Part shown: positions 17,660-26,913 of the stretch, piece by piece
Layout of the letters: each line of letters starts with the position of its first letter
Position numbering within the stretch: position 1 is the first letter of the stretch
Assembly: GCF_900107155.1 (NCBI RefSeq)
Contig: NZ_FNOX01000013.1
Coordinates: 124,001 to 188,000, forward strand
DNA from: Pseudomonas salomonii
Lineage (GTDB): Bacteria; Pseudomonadota; Gammaproteobacteria; Pseudomonadales; Pseudomonadaceae
Length of the DNA: 64,000 bases
Reading direction: 5' to 3'
Translations under genes and position numbers: made by a program
The notes under the pieces: model-generated
The model's input: only the letters and a program-made list of their open reading frames with translations
Databases searched by the model: none
Told to the model about the DNA's origin: nothing

Positions 17660-18898
17660 ATGCCTAGTGAACCTGCGTTGCTGTTGCGTCACCACCGCCC
17701 TTTCATCGCGTTCTGGCTCGCGCGCATCTTCACCGCCAGCGGTTTCCAGATGCTTACTGTGGCCATCGGTTGGAACCTCTACCAACTGACCGGCAATGTG
17801 CTGGACCTGGGCTTGGTCGGCCTGGTGGAGTTTATTCCACGCGTGCTGTTCATGTTGCACACAGGCCACGTGGCCGATCGCTATGAGCGGCGCAAGGTCG
17901 CCGCCATCTGCCAGACCGTGCAGGCGTTGATTGCCTTATCCCTGGCCATCGGCGGGCTGACCGGCAACGTGACCCGCGAAATGATCTTCATCCTCGCCTT
18001 CCTGCTCGGCGCTGCACGCTCGTTTGAGATGCCCACCACCCAAGCGCTGCTGCCGAGCATCGTGCCCAGCGCGCTGTTCCCGCGTGCCGTGGCCTCGTCG
18101 CAATCGGCGCAGCAACTGGCCACCATTGTCGCGCCGGCGCTGGGCGGTTTGCTCTATGCGTTTGGCAGCGTGTGGGTGTATGGCCCAACCGTGGTGCTGT
18201 ACCTGATCGCCTGCGTACTGACCCTCAACCTGCCCGCGCGCCAGACACCGCTCAATAAAGCCAAGGCAACCATGGATTCGCTGCTGGCCGGGATCCGCTT
18301 TATTCGCAGCCGCCCGGACATTCTCGGTGCCATCTCGCTGGACCTGTTCGCCGTATTGCTGGGCGGCGCCACGGCGTTGCTGCCGGTGTTCGCCAAGGAC
18401 ATTCTGCTGACCGGCGCCTGGGGGCTGGGCCTGTTGCGTTCGGCACCGGCGGTAGGCGCGTTGTTGATGTCACTGTGGCTGGCGAGGTTCTCGGTAGACC
18501 GGCATGTCGGGCGCGTGATGTTTACCGCCGTCGGTGTGTTTGGCGTGGCAACCATTGCGTTCGGCCTGTCGACGTCGTTCTGGTTCTCCCTGGCGGTATT
18601 GGTGGTGCTGGGCGCGGCGGACATGATCAGCATGGTGATCCGCGCTTCGTTCGTGCAGCTGGAGACCCCGGATGAAATGCGCGGGCGGGTCAGTGCGGTC
18701 AACGGCCTGTTTATCGGCGCATCCAACCAACTGGGCGAGTTTGAATCGGGGATTACCGCCCACTGGTTCGGCACCGTGCCCGCCGTGGTCATGGGCGGGA
18801 TTGGTACGTTGTTGGTGACGGGGGTGTGGATCAAGCTGTTTCCGACCCTGGCCAACCGCGATCGGATGCATGTGCCGGTGGAAGAAACCAAGGCCTGA
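17660..18898 (+). CDS. MFS exporter, EntS-like (MFS_3)
   Basis: A 412-residue major facilitator with about twelve membrane segments. The loop motif HTGHVADRYERRKV between TM2 and TM3 is typical of MFS, and the overall layout resembles the MFS_3/EntS group of efflux proteins. There is no siderophore or antibiotic gene next to it, so the substrate is unknown. It is divergent from cioA and followed by a REPIN. Confidence 0.85.
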   Translation: MPSEPALLLRHHRPFIAFWLARIFTASGFQMLTVAIGWNLYQLTGNVLDLGLVGLVEFIPRVLFMLHTGHVADRYERRKVAAICQTVQALIALSLAIGGLTGNVTREMIFILAFLLGAARSFEMPTTQALLPSIVPSALFPRAVASSQSAQQLATIVAPALGGLLYAFGSVWVYGPTVVLYLIACVLTLNLPARQTPLNKAKATMDSLLAGIRFIRSRPDILGAISLDLFAVLLGGATALLPVFAKDILLTGAWGLGLLRSAPAVGALLMSLWLARFSVDRHVGRVMFTAVGVFGVATIAFGLSTSFWFSLAVLVVLGAADMISMVIRASFVQLETPDEMRGRVSAVNGLFIGASNQLGEFESGITAHWFGTVPAVVMGGIGTLLVTGVWIKLFPTLANRDRMHVPVEETKA

Positions 18899-18931
18899 GC
18901 CACCGGTGAACCTGATGTTGAAATGCAGTCA

Positions 18932-19022
18932 ATGTGGGAGCGGGCTTGCTCGCGAATGCAGTGTGTCAGTCACTGAATGTGTATCTGACACGCCGCATTC
19001 GCGAGCAAGCCCGCTCCCACAT
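18932..19022. repeat. REPIN, type B
   Basis: Inverted copies of GTGGGAGCGGGCTTGCTCGC about 90 bp end to end, with an inner GTGTCAG/CTGACAC stem. It lies between the convergent MFS and paoC-like genes and could act as a transcription barrier. Confidence 0.9.
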
Positions 19023-19050
19023 TTTGATCTTCTGTGGCTTGAAGACCGGG

Positions 19051-21234
19051 TTACAGCACCTTATCCAGGGTGATAGGAAATTCCCGCACCCGCTTGCCGG
19101 TGGCATGGTAAATCGCATTTGCCACTGCTGCCGCCACCCCTACAATGCCGATTTCACCCACGCCCTTGGAGCCCAGGGCGTTGACGATTTCGTCGTGTTC
19201 GTCGACAAAAATCACTTCAATGTCGCCGATGTCGGCATTTACCGGGATGTGGTACTCGGCCAGGCTGTGGTTCATGTAGCGCCCCAGCTGATGGTCGACC
19301 TGGGTCTCTTCATGCAGTGCCATGCCGATGCCCCAGACCACGCCGCCGAGGATCTGGCTGCGGGCCATTTTCGGGTTGACCACTCGCCCGGCGGCAATGG
19401 CGCTCACCACCCGACGCACCTTGATCGTGCCCAGGTCTTCGTCGACCTGAACCTCGACAAACACCGCCGAATGGGTCGCCGTCGCATAGCCTTCACGCTT
19501 TTTGTCCGGCTGGCTGTCAACCTGGACGGCTACTACCTCTTCGCCACTGTCCTTGACCAGTTGCGCCAGGGACACACTCACGTCCCCTGTGTGCAATTGG
19601 CCGTCTTCAAAGCGCACAGTTCCTGCGTCTTTGAACACCGGGTAAGTCTGCCGGGCAATCGCCAGCAGCTTGGCGTTCAGCGCTTGGCAGGCCTGCTGTA
19701 CGGCTGTGCCGACGGACGAGACGGTAAACGAGCCGCCCTGTAACGGCGCCGTGGGTAACGACGAGTCACCCAGCAGAAAATGCACATCGGCCATCGCCAC
19801 ACCGCTGGTTTGCGCGGCAATCTGGGTCATCACCGTGTAGGTGCCCGTGCCGATATCGGTGGTGGCGCTGCTGACGGTCAATTGGCCTTGGGCATCCAAC
19901 TGCGCCTTGGCGCTGGCCTTCATCTGCAGGGCTTCCCACACACCACCGGCCATGCCCCAACCGATCAACTGGTTGCCGTCACGCATGCTGCGCGGCTCGG
20001 GGTTGCGCTGGCTCCAGCCGAAGCGCTCGGCGCCTTCGCGGTAACACTCGCGCAGGGCTTTGCTCGACCAGGGTTTGTCTTCGTTCTGGTTGCGCTCGGC
20101 GTAGTTGATCAGGCGCAGTTGCACAGGGTCCATCCCCAGGGCGCAGGCCAGTTCATCCATCGCACATTCCAGGCCAATCACGCCCAGCGCGGCGCCCGGC
20201 GCGCGCATGTCCAACGGCGTGGACACGTCCAGGGGCACCAGTTTATAGGTCAGTTGCACGTTGTCGCAGTGGTAGAGCATGCCGCTCCACTCCACCACGT
20301 GCTCGCTGAAATCTTCGAAGCGCGAGGTCTGGCCAATCGCGGTGTGGCCCAACGCCAACAGGCGACCATTGGCAGCAGCGCCCAGTTGCAAACGCTGCAG
20401 GGTGCGCGGGCGGTAGCCGAACGTGAACATCTGTTGACGGGTCAAGGTGACGCGCACCGAACGCTTGAGCGCCAGCGCTGCCATCACCGCCAGCGGCAAT
20501 TGATACTGCGGGCGCAGGCCCGAGCCAAAGGCACCGCCGACGAATGCGGCAAAAATCCTTACCTGGCTTTTATCCAGGCCGAAGACTTTTTGCACGTAGG
20601 CCTGGCAGTTCTGCGGGCCCTGGGTCTTGTCGTGGATATGCAGGGTGCCGTCCGGCTGATACAGCACGGTGCTGGCGTGGGGTTCCATCGGGTTGTGGTG
20701 CTCGATGGGCGTGCTGTAGTGCATATCCAGGCTGACGGCGGCGGCAGCCCATTCAGCCTGGAAGTTGCCCCGTGGCTTGGGCGGCGTTTGCGGCGAGGGG
20801 TGCGCCTGCTCCTGCAAGGCCGCAAGGTCAGTGGCAAATGCCTCGCTCGCGTATTCGATCTCGACCAGCGAGGCAGCGTGCCGCGCCAGTTCAAGGTTGT
20901 CGGCGATCACCAGGGCCAAGGGTTGCCCGTTATAAAGCACGCGGTTGTTATACAGCGGGCGAAACGGCGAGCCGTCGGCCGCATCGGCGTCGGCGAAAGC
21001 CTCATCGTAGCTGGCGAGTTTGGGGCGGTTCAGATGATCAAGCACGCTGACCACGCCCGGCAGCGCCAGGGCTTTGGACGCGTCGATCCGGATCACCCGG
21101 CCCTTGGCAATCGTGCTTGAGACAACACTGCCATGCAGCAAGTCGTTGCCTGGAAACTCACCGGCATAACGCGCCTGGCCGGTGACCTTGAGCAGACCGT
21201 CAACACGGTCCAGGGGTTTGCCGACGGCGGTCAT
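19051..21234 (-). CDS. Molybdenum cofactor subunit of aldehyde/xanthine oxidase-type enzyme (PaoC-like)
   Basis: A 727-residue large subunit of the xanthine oxidase family, short form as in E. coli PaoC (YagR). The catalytic glutamate lies in KGVGEIG near the C terminus, and the cofactor-binding glycine-rich segment GGAFGSGLRPQYQLP is in the middle. The start overlaps the upstream paoB-like gene by 4 nt. The complex oxidises aldehydes or N-heterocycles. It has no signal peptide. Confidence 0.88.
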   Translation of the reverse strand: MTAVGKPLDRVDGLLKVTGQARYAGEFPGNDLLHGSVVSSTIAKGRVIRIDASKALALPGVVSVLDHLNRPKLASYDEAFADADAADGSPFRPLYNNRVLYNGQPLALVIADNLELARHAASLVEIEYASEAFATDLAALQEQAHPSPQTPPKPRGNFQAEWAAAAVSLDMHYSTPIEHHNPMEPHASTVLYQPDGTLHIHDKTQGPQNCQAYVQKVFGLDKSQVRIFAAFVGGAFGSGLRPQYQLPLAVMAALALKRSVRVTLTRQQMFTFGYRPRTLQRLQLGAAANGRLLALGHTAIGQTSRFEDFSEHVVEWSGMLYHCDNVQLTYKLVPLDVSTPLDMRAPGAALGVIGLECAMDELACALGMDPVQLRLINYAERNQNEDKPWSSKALRECYREGAERFGWSQRNPEPRSMRDGNQLIGWGMAGGVWEALQMKASAKAQLDAQGQLTVSSATTDIGTGTYTVMTQIAAQTSGVAMADVHFLLGDSSLPTAPLQGGSFTVSSVGTAVQQACQALNAKLLAIARQTYPVFKDAGTVRFEDGQLHTGDVSVSLAQLVKDSGEEVVAVQVDSQPDKKREGYATATHSAVFVEVQVDEDLGTIKVRRVVSAIAAGRVVNPKMARSQILGGVVWGIGMALHEETQVDHQLGRYMNHSLAEYHIPVNADIGDIEVIFVDEHDEIVNALGSKGVGEIGIVGVAAAVANAIYHATGKRVREFPITLDKVL

Positions 21235-22220
21235 GGGCGTTCTCCTGCGACAGCGGCGTCGCTCAGGGCACGGATAATTGCGCGGCGTGCCAGCTTGATT
21301 TTAAAGCGGTTGTGTTCCAAGGGTTCGGCGTCCTGCAGCAAGGCGTCAGCGGCCTGGCTGAAGGTTTCGCGGCTGACCGCCTGCCCGATCAGCGCGGCTT
21401 CCACGGCGCGATCGCGCCAGGGTTTGTGGGCCACACCGCCAAGGGCCAGGCGCGCATCGACGATGGTGTCGCCTTCCAGTTCCAGCGCGGCGGCAACGGA
21501 GACCAGCGCGAAGGCGTAGGACGCACGGTCACGAATTTTCAGGTAGTGGCTATGGTTGGCGAGACGGTCAGGCGGCAGTTCGATGGCGGTGATCAGCTCA
21601 TCGTCGGCCAGCAGGTTGTCGCGCTCGGGCGTATCGCCAGGCAGCCGATGAAAATCAGCAAACTCGATCACCCGTGCACCGCCACGCCCTTCGACATGCA
21701 CCCGCGCCTGCAGCGCTGCCAGGGCGACGCACATGTCCGAGGGATGGGTGGCCACGCAGTGTTCGCTGGCGCCGAGGATCGCATGGATGCGGTTCAACCC
21801 CGCGCGCGCCGGGCAGCCACTGCCAGGCTCACGCTTATTGCACGGCACGCTGGCATCATAAAAATAGTAGCAACGGGTACGTTGCAACAGGTTACCGCCG
21901 GTGCTGGCCATATTGCGCAGTTGCGGCGAGGCGCCCGCCAGGATGGCCTGGGACAGCAATGGGTAGCGCGCCTCGATCAGCGGGTGCCAGGCCAGGTCGG
22001 CATTGCTGACCAACGCGCCGATCATCACCCCGCCGTCGGCGGTCTCCTCTACGCCGTTGAGCGCCAAACCGGTGATGTCGATCAGGTGTTCGGGGCGGCT
22101 GATGTTTTCTTTCATCAAGTCCAGCAGGTTGGTGCCACCGGCAATAAACCGCGACGTCGCGCTGCTCAGGTGCACGGCTTCCTGCACATCGGCCGGCTTG
22201 CTGTACTGGAAGGGGTTCAT
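21231..22220 (-). CDS. FAD and iron-sulfur subunit (PaoB-like)
   Basis: A 329-residue FAD-binding subunit (FAD_binding_5 plus CO_deh_flav_C). The motif GGTNLLDLMKE near residue 30 binds FAD. The insert TRCYYFYDASVPCNKREPGSGC has clustered cysteines, as in E. coli PaoB, where they hold an additional 4Fe-4S cluster. Overlaps both neighbours by 4 nt (ATGA), which indicates coupled translation. Confidence 0.88.
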   Translation of the reverse strand: MNPFQYSKPADVQEAVHLSSATSRFIAGGTNLLDLMKENISRPEHLIDITGLALNGVEETADGGVMIGALVSNADLAWHPLIEARYPLLSQAILAGASPQLRNMASTGGNLLQRTRCYYFYDASVPCNKREPGSGCPARAGLNRIHAILGASEHCVATHPSDMCVALAALQARVHVEGRGGARVIEFADFHRLPGDTPERDNLLADDELITAIELPPDRLANHSHYLKIRDRASYAFALVSVAAALELEGDTIVDARLALGGVAHKPWRDRAVEAALIGQAVSRETFSQAADALLQDAEPLEHNRFKIKLARRAIIRALSDAAVAGERP

Positions 22221-22732
22221 TGGTCACCTCCCAGCACGACGTCCTCAATGGCATCGCGAATATTGCTGTAGGCCCCGCAGCGGCACAGGTTACCGCTCAT
22301 CAGTTCCTGGATTTGCCCGGTGTTGTGGGCGCGGCCCTCATTGGCCAGGCCGACGGCGGAGCAAATCTGCCCTGGCGTGCAGTAGCCGCACTGGAACGCG
22401 TCATGCTGGATAAAGGCCTGTTGCATCGGGTGCAACCGGTCGCCGTCGGCCAGGCCCTCAATGGTGGTCAATTCGGCACCGTCGCACATCACCGCCAGGG
22501 TCAGGCAGGCGTTGATACGTTTGCCATCGCGCAACACCGTGCAGGCGCCGCACTGGCCGTGATCACAGCCTTTTTTGCTACCCACCAGATCCAGCTGTTC
22601 GCGCAGCAGGTCCAGCAAGGTGGTCCAGGGCAACACCTGCAGCTGGCGGTCTTGGCCATTCAGGGTCAGGCGTATCGGGTGGCTGACGAACGGTTGGGTC
22701 GTCGTGCCATTAGGGTTCGCGCTCATAAACAC
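22217..22732 (-). CDS. 2Fe-2S subunit (PaoA-like)
   Basis: A 171-residue protein with the plant-type ferredoxin cluster (GCDHGQCGACTVL and a later C) and the second 2Fe-2S cluster (CGYCTPGQ and CRCG). It is first gene of the three-gene operon. Unlike E. coli PaoA it has no twin-arginine signal, so this enzyme is probably cytoplasmic. No PaoD/XdhC-type insertion chaperone is encoded in the window. Starts at 22732 or 22726 are both possible. Confidence 0.88.
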   Translation of the reverse strand: MFMSANPNGTTTQPFVSHPIRLTLNGQDRQLQVLPWTTLLDLLREQLDLVGSKKGCDHGQCGACTVLRDGKRINACLTLAVMCDGAELTTIEGLADGDRLHPMQQAFIQHDAFQCGYCTPGQICSAVGLANEGRAHNTGQIQELMSGNLCRCGAYSNIRDAIEDVVLGGDQ

Positions 22733-22822
22733 CTCACGGGTTGGTGCACTTCCGCGGCGTTCAGGAAAGTCGCCGTCTTAGGGCTACGACTTCCCGAGGT
22801 AGTGAGCGTTCAAGGGGATTGA

Positions 22823-23266
22823 TCAGAGGATGTTGAACTCGAGTTTCAAGGTGTTTTGCGCGCCATTGATCGAGATATTGCTGTATTCGAACCAGCCCTG
22901 GGCCTGGACATTCAGGTCAAACACATAGATGTAGCCCATCACAGTGCCTGCGCCGTTACAGACTTCGCTGATGTTGCCCACCTGACACACCGGCGTGCGT
23001 TGCCCATTCAATTCGGCGCCATTGAAGCGCCCCATCGGGCTTTTGCCCAGGCCGACTTCCATCACCGAAACCCTGGTCTGCCCACGATGGGTGCACATCT
23101 GGGTGGTCGTCACGCCCGTGGGGATGATTTCCGTGCAACGTGCCGATTCGACCTTGAATACCCGCACCTCGCTCAAGGGCGGTGCAGCCGCGCCCCACGC
23201 CGGTGCCACGAGCCCCAGGCCGATTAAGGCGAACAGAGCTAGACTGCTGGCGTTGGCTTTTTTCAT
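22823..23266 (-). CDS. Small secreted protein, possibly DUF4879-like
   Basis: A 147-residue protein with a signal peptide (MKKANASSLALFALIGLGL..., cleavage near AWGAAA). The start at 23266 is chosen because it begins the signal peptide; an extended frame upstream is unlikely. Mature sequence has four cysteines that could form two disulfides, and starts PPLSEVRVFKVESARCTEI. From memory it resembles the DUF4879/YolA group, but this is not certain. No role is assigned. Confidence 0.65.
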   Translation of the reverse strand: MKKANASSLALFALIGLGLVAPAWGAAAPPLSEVRVFKVESARCTEIIPTGVTTTQMCTHRGQTRVSVMEVGLGKSPMGRFNGAELNGQRTPVCQVGNISEVCNGAGTVMGYIYVFDLNVQAQGWFEYSNISINGAQNTLKLEFNIL

Positions 23267-23475
23267 GCTGATAACGACCCTGTGTTTAACGTCGGCGCAG
23301 TATGCCTCAAGGCCAGATTCGAGAATACGCAGCCTATCCGCCACATCGCGTCGGCTGCTGGTATCATGCGCCGCTTTTTCCGATCCTCTCTGAAACCACA
23401 GGCGCTTGGCGCAGTTTGTGCTTTGACTTAGAGGTCAACAAATAACGACGCAAAATAGCGTCACAGGGAGCCGGC

Positions 23476-24771
23476 ATGCTGGAAAAGCTGTTTCAACTCA
23501 AAGCACACAACACCAACGTGCGCACCGAGATTCTCGCGGGTATCACGACCTTTCTGGCCATGGCCTACATTCTGTTCGTGAACCCGAGCATCCTCGGCGA
23601 GACCGGCATGGACAAGGGCGCGGTGTTCGTCGCCACGTGCCTGGCCGCCGCCATCGGTTCGACCGTGATGGGCCTGATTGCCAACTACCCGATCGCGCTG
23701 GCGCCGGGCATGGGCCTCAATGCCTTCTTCACCTACACCGTGGTCCTGCACATGGGCCATACCTGGCAAGTCGCATTGGGCGCGGTATTCATTTCGGCGG
23801 TGTTGTTCTTCCTGCTGTCGATCTTCCGCATCCGTGAGTGGATCATCAACAGCATCCCGCTGCCGCTGCGTTCGGCGATTGCCGCCGGTATCGGCCTGTT
23901 CCTGGCGCTGATCGCCCTGCACAACGCCGGTATCGTGGTCAGCAACCCGGCCACCATGGTCGGCCTCGGCGATCTGAAACAACCGGCGCCGATCCTCGCT
24001 ACCTTGGGTTTCGCGCTGATCGTGGCGCTGGAAGCCCTGGCGGTACGCGGCGCGGTGCTGATCGGCATCCTGGCGGTGACCATCGTGTCTATCGTGATGG
24101 GCTTCACTCCGTTCGGCGGCGTGACCTCGATGCCACCGTCCCTGGCGCCGACCTTCCTGCAACTGGATATCAAAGGCGCGCTGGATATCGGCCTGGTCAG
24201 CGTGATCTTCGCCTTCCTGTTCGTTGACCTGTTCGACAACTCCGGCACCCTGATCGGTGTGGCCAAACGCGCCGGCCTGATGGGCAAGGACGGCCACATG
24301 CCGAAAATGGGCCGTGCACTGATCGCCGACAGTACCGCCGCCATGGCCGGTTCGCTGCTGGGTACGTCGACCACCACCAGCTACATCGAGTCGGCTGCGG
24401 GCGTGAGTGCCGGTGGCCGTACCGGTTTGACCGCCATTGTGGTCGCCATCCTGTTCTTGCTGGCGTTGTTCTTCTCGCCACTGGCCGCCAGTGTTCCAGC
24501 ATTTGCCACCGCGCCGGCGCTGCTGTTCGTGGCCGTGCTGATGACCCAGGGCCTGGCCGAAATCGACTGGGACGACATTACTGTTGCAGCGCCGGTGGTG
24601 GTCACCGCCCTGGCGATGCCTTTCACTTACTCCATCGCCAACGGCATCGCCTTCGGTTTCATCGCCTGGACCGCCATCAAGCTGCTTTCGGGCCGCTACC
24701 GTGAGCTGAACCCGGCACTGGTGATCCTGTCGATTCTGTTTGTGATCAAGCTGGGCTGGTTCAACGCATGA
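23476..24771 (+). CDS. NCS2-family purine permease (AzgA-like)
   Basis: A 431-residue membrane protein with fourteen-segment AzgA/PbuG layout, an N-terminal TEILAGITTFLAMAYILFVNP motif and conserved LFDNSGTLIGVAKRAGL and GTSTTTSYIESAAG segments. Members import adenine, guanine or hypoxanthine with protons. A short hairpin (GACGC/GCGTC, 23447-23462) sits just before the ribosome binding site. The stop codon overlaps the trmA start (ATGA). Confidence 0.9.
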   Translation: MLEKLFQLKAHNTNVRTEILAGITTFLAMAYILFVNPSILGETGMDKGAVFVATCLAAAIGSTVMGLIANYPIALAPGMGLNAFFTYTVVLHMGHTWQVALGAVFISAVLFFLLSIFRIREWIINSIPLPLRSAIAAGIGLFLALIALHNAGIVVSNPATMVGLGDLKQPAPILATLGFALIVALEALAVRGAVLIGILAVTIVSIVMGFTPFGGVTSMPPSLAPTFLQLDIKGALDIGLVSVIFAFLFVDLFDNSGTLIGVAKRAGLMGKDGHMPKMGRALIADSTAAMAGSLLGTSTTTSYIESAAGVSAGGRTGLTAIVVAILFLLALFFSPLAASVPAFATAPALLFVAVLMTQGLAEIDWDDITVAAPVVVTALAMPFTYSIANGIAFGFIAWTAIKLLSGRYRELNPALVILSILFVIKLGWFNA

Positions 24772-25847
24772 CTTTTGACGCCACAAGCTACACCGCTCAA
24801 CTGCAAGACAAGGTCACGCGCTTGCGTGACCTGTTGGCACCGTTCGACGCACCTGAACCGCAGGTCTTCGATTCGCCGCTGCAGAACTTCCGCCTGCGCG
24901 CGGAGTTCCGCCTGTGGCGCGAAGGCGGTGAGCGCCACTACGCGATGTTCTCCCAGGACGACAAACGCACGCCGATCCTGATCGAACAATTCCCGATCGC
25001 AAGCCAACGCATCAACCAGTTGATGCCGCAACTCAAAGCCGCCTGGCAAGCCAGCGCAGCCTTGAGCCACAAGCTGTTCCAAGTGGAGTTCCTGACCACA
25101 CTGGCCGGCGACGCGATGATTACCCTGTGCTATCACCGCCCGCTGGACGAGCATTGGCACACTGCTGCGAACAAGCTGGCAGCGGACTTGAATGTCAGCG
25201 TCATCGGCCGCTCCAAGGGCAAGCGCGATGTGATCGGCCATGACTACGTGGTGGAAAAGCTCGAGGTCGGCGGGCGCACCTTCAGCTACCGCCAACCCGA
25301 GGGCGCGTTCACCCAGCCCAACGGCACCGTGAACCAGAAGATGCTCAACTGGGCCTATGAAGCCTTGGGCGATCGCCCGGATGATTTGCTGGAGTTGTAT
25401 TGCGGCAACGGCAATTTCACCCTGCCACTGGCAACCCGTGTGCGTAAGGTACTGGCCACCGAAATCAGCAAGACCTCGGTGAATGCGGCCTTAAGCAACC
25501 TTGATGAAAACGCAGTGGCTAACGTCACCCTGGTGCGCCTGTCTGCCGAAGAGCTCACCGAGGCACTCAACGAAGTTCGACCGTTCCGCCGTCTGCACGG
25601 CATCGACCTGAAAAGCTACGAATTCGGTAGCGTCTTCGTCGACCCACCGCGCGCCGGCATGGACCCGGACACCTGCGAACTGACCCGACGTTTTGACAAC
25701 ATCCTGTACATCTCCTGCAACCCGGAGACGTTGGCGGCAAACATTGCGCAACTGCATGACACGCACCGGATTACCCAGTGTGCGATGTTTGACCAGTTCC
25801 CGTGGACGCACCATATGGAGTCCGGGGTGTTATTGACCCGCCGGTAA
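24768..25847 (+). CDS. trmA: tRNA (uracil-5-)-methyltransferase TrmA
   Basis: A 359-residue protein of the usual length. The SAM motif LLELYCGNGNFTLPLA and the catalytic cysteine in YISCNPETL are present, as is the conserved FVDPPRAGMD. TrmA makes ribothymidine at U54 in the T-loop of most tRNAs. It overlaps the permease gene by 4 nt, so the two are translationally coupled. Confidence 0.95.
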   Translation: MTFDATSYTAQLQDKVTRLRDLLAPFDAPEPQVFDSPLQNFRLRAEFRLWREGGERHYAMFSQDDKRTPILIEQFPIASQRINQLMPQLKAAWQASAALSHKLFQVEFLTTLAGDAMITLCYHRPLDEHWHTAANKLAADLNVSVIGRSKGKRDVIGHDYVVEKLEVGGRTFSYRQPEGAFTQPNGTVNQKMLNWAYEALGDRPDDLLELYCGNGNFTLPLATRVRKVLATEISKTSVNAALSNLDENAVANVTLVRLSAEELTEALNEVRPFRRLHGIDLKSYEFGSVFVDPPRAGMDPDTCELTRRFDNILYISCNPETLAANIAQLHDTHRITQCAMFDQFPWTHHMESGVLLTRR

Positions 25848-25849
25848 AC

Positions 25850-25877
25850 TGTGGGAGCTGGCAAGCCAGCGACCACA
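25850..25877. repeat. Collapsed REP element
   Basis: TGTGGGAGCTGG joined directly to CCAGC with only CAAG between gives the start and end of a type A REPIN with the middle lost. It lies immediately after trmA and may act as a hairpin. Confidence 0.6.
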
Positions 25878-25885
25878 CCGGGTTT

Positions 25886-26353
25886 TCATGCATCTGTTGA
25901 ATCACCGTTATCTACCGGCTCCTTGCGTGGCCGACCGCCTTTCTTGCCATTGGCTCGGGCGGCAGCGGTTTTGGCGGCGCTGCTCTTGCGACCGTTACGC
26001 GACGCTACCATGCTTGTTGCCAGGTCCATCAAGGGCTGGCTGGTGGCGATGAGGCCGGTGATCGACACGTCCAGATCCTGCGCCTCACAGCACAGCGCCT
26101 TGCCGCCAAAGCCGACCTCCAGTTGCTGAAAGTCCTCCAGGGAAAACCCTTCGAACTCCGGCAGCCCGGCCACCGGCAACATGACGCGGCTGCCGTCGCT
26201 GAAGCCGATGGAAATGCACTCGTGTTCATAGCGCACGTTGCTGGCATTGGCGTACAGACGTTTGAGCTTGCGCCCACGGGCGATTGCCTTATCGACATCG
26301 GCCTCAGTGAGCGGCTTGTAGGGCACGACTTTGGCTTTTACGATTTTTTTCAT
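25886..26353 (-). CDS. DUF2442 protein, putative antitoxin partner
   Basis: A 155-residue protein. A DUF2442 core spans about residues 30-110 (ISIGFSDGSRVMLPV, LEVGFGGKALCCEAQDLDVSI). A lysine- and arginine-rich tail ends in ANGKKGGRPRK, a DNA-binding-like extension seen on other small regulators. It overlaps the preceding DUF4160 gene by 4 nt. DUF4160/DUF2442 pairs have been proposed as toxin-antitoxin modules from gene neighbourhood; the activity is not shown by the sequence. Confidence 0.75.
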   Translation of the reverse strand: MKKIVKAKVVPYKPLTEADVDKAIARGRKLKRLYANASNVRYEHECISIGFSDGSRVMLPVAGLPEFEGFSLEDFQQLEVGFGGKALCCEAQDLDVSITGLIATSQPLMDLATSMVASRNGRKSSAAKTAAARANGKKGGRPRKEPVDNGDSTDA

Positions 26354-26778
26354 AAATCAATCTCCACAAAACCTGGTGCCCTGACCAGATTCAAAATTGT
26401 CTTCTGCCCCACAACATCGTGCCGGGCACGTGCAATCACATAAACACCGCGCTGAATGATCAACCCCGGCAATACCTCATCGGCGTCCCAATCCCAGGAA
26501 TGATTCTCCAGGCAAACCGTTTGCAGTTTCTCCCACCAGATCCTGCGTGCCCGCGCCAGGTAATGCGGCTGCATGATCGCCTCGCGTATTTCCTTCAGGA
26601 GCGCAGTAGATGGCCGCCTGCGATCCGGCTCCACATCCCACAACTCCACGTCTGCATCCACAAAGCTGAAACGAAAACGCGCATCCCATGCCATGCCCCT
26701 CACATGAACGTGGGGCGGGCAGTGTTCATCCCGCAAAAACACTGAAATCACATATCCCTTGTAAGCACCTACTTTCAT
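26350..26778 (-). CDS. DUF4160 protein, putative toxin partner
   Basis: A 142-residue protein with the DUF4160 signature HCPPHVHVRG near residues 19-28 followed by an acidic segment. It is first gene of the two-gene unit with the DUF2442 gene. The histidine-rich motif is family-specific, but no enzymatic function is known to me. The C-terminal third is longer than the minimal DUF4160 domain. Confidence 0.75.
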   Translation of the reverse strand: MKVGAYKGYVISVFLRDEHCPPHVHVRGMAWDARFRFSFVDADVELWDVEPDRRRPSTALLKEIREAIMQPHYLARARRIWWEKLQTVCLENHSWDWDADEVLPGLIIQRGVYVIARARHDVVGQKTILNLVRAPGFVEIDL

Positions 26779-26883
26779 CGTAACCCATCCGTTAGGTTAT
26801 TTTCCGTCAGGTAACAATTTTTCCGTGGCACCCGACAACCGGCTCCATCCTTGCGAAGCTGTTTCACAGATTAGTAACGACGA

Positions 26884-26907
26884 ACAACCCCGCGAACACG
26901 GGGTTGT
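26884..26907. terminator. 9-bp hairpin, likely old terminator
   Basis: ACAACCCCG-CGAACA-CGGGGTTGT is a perfect 9-bp stem. It lies just after a minus-strand reading-frame remnant. There is no strong T-run, so termination is only suggested by position. Confidence 0.45.
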
Positions 26908-26913
26908 AACCAC

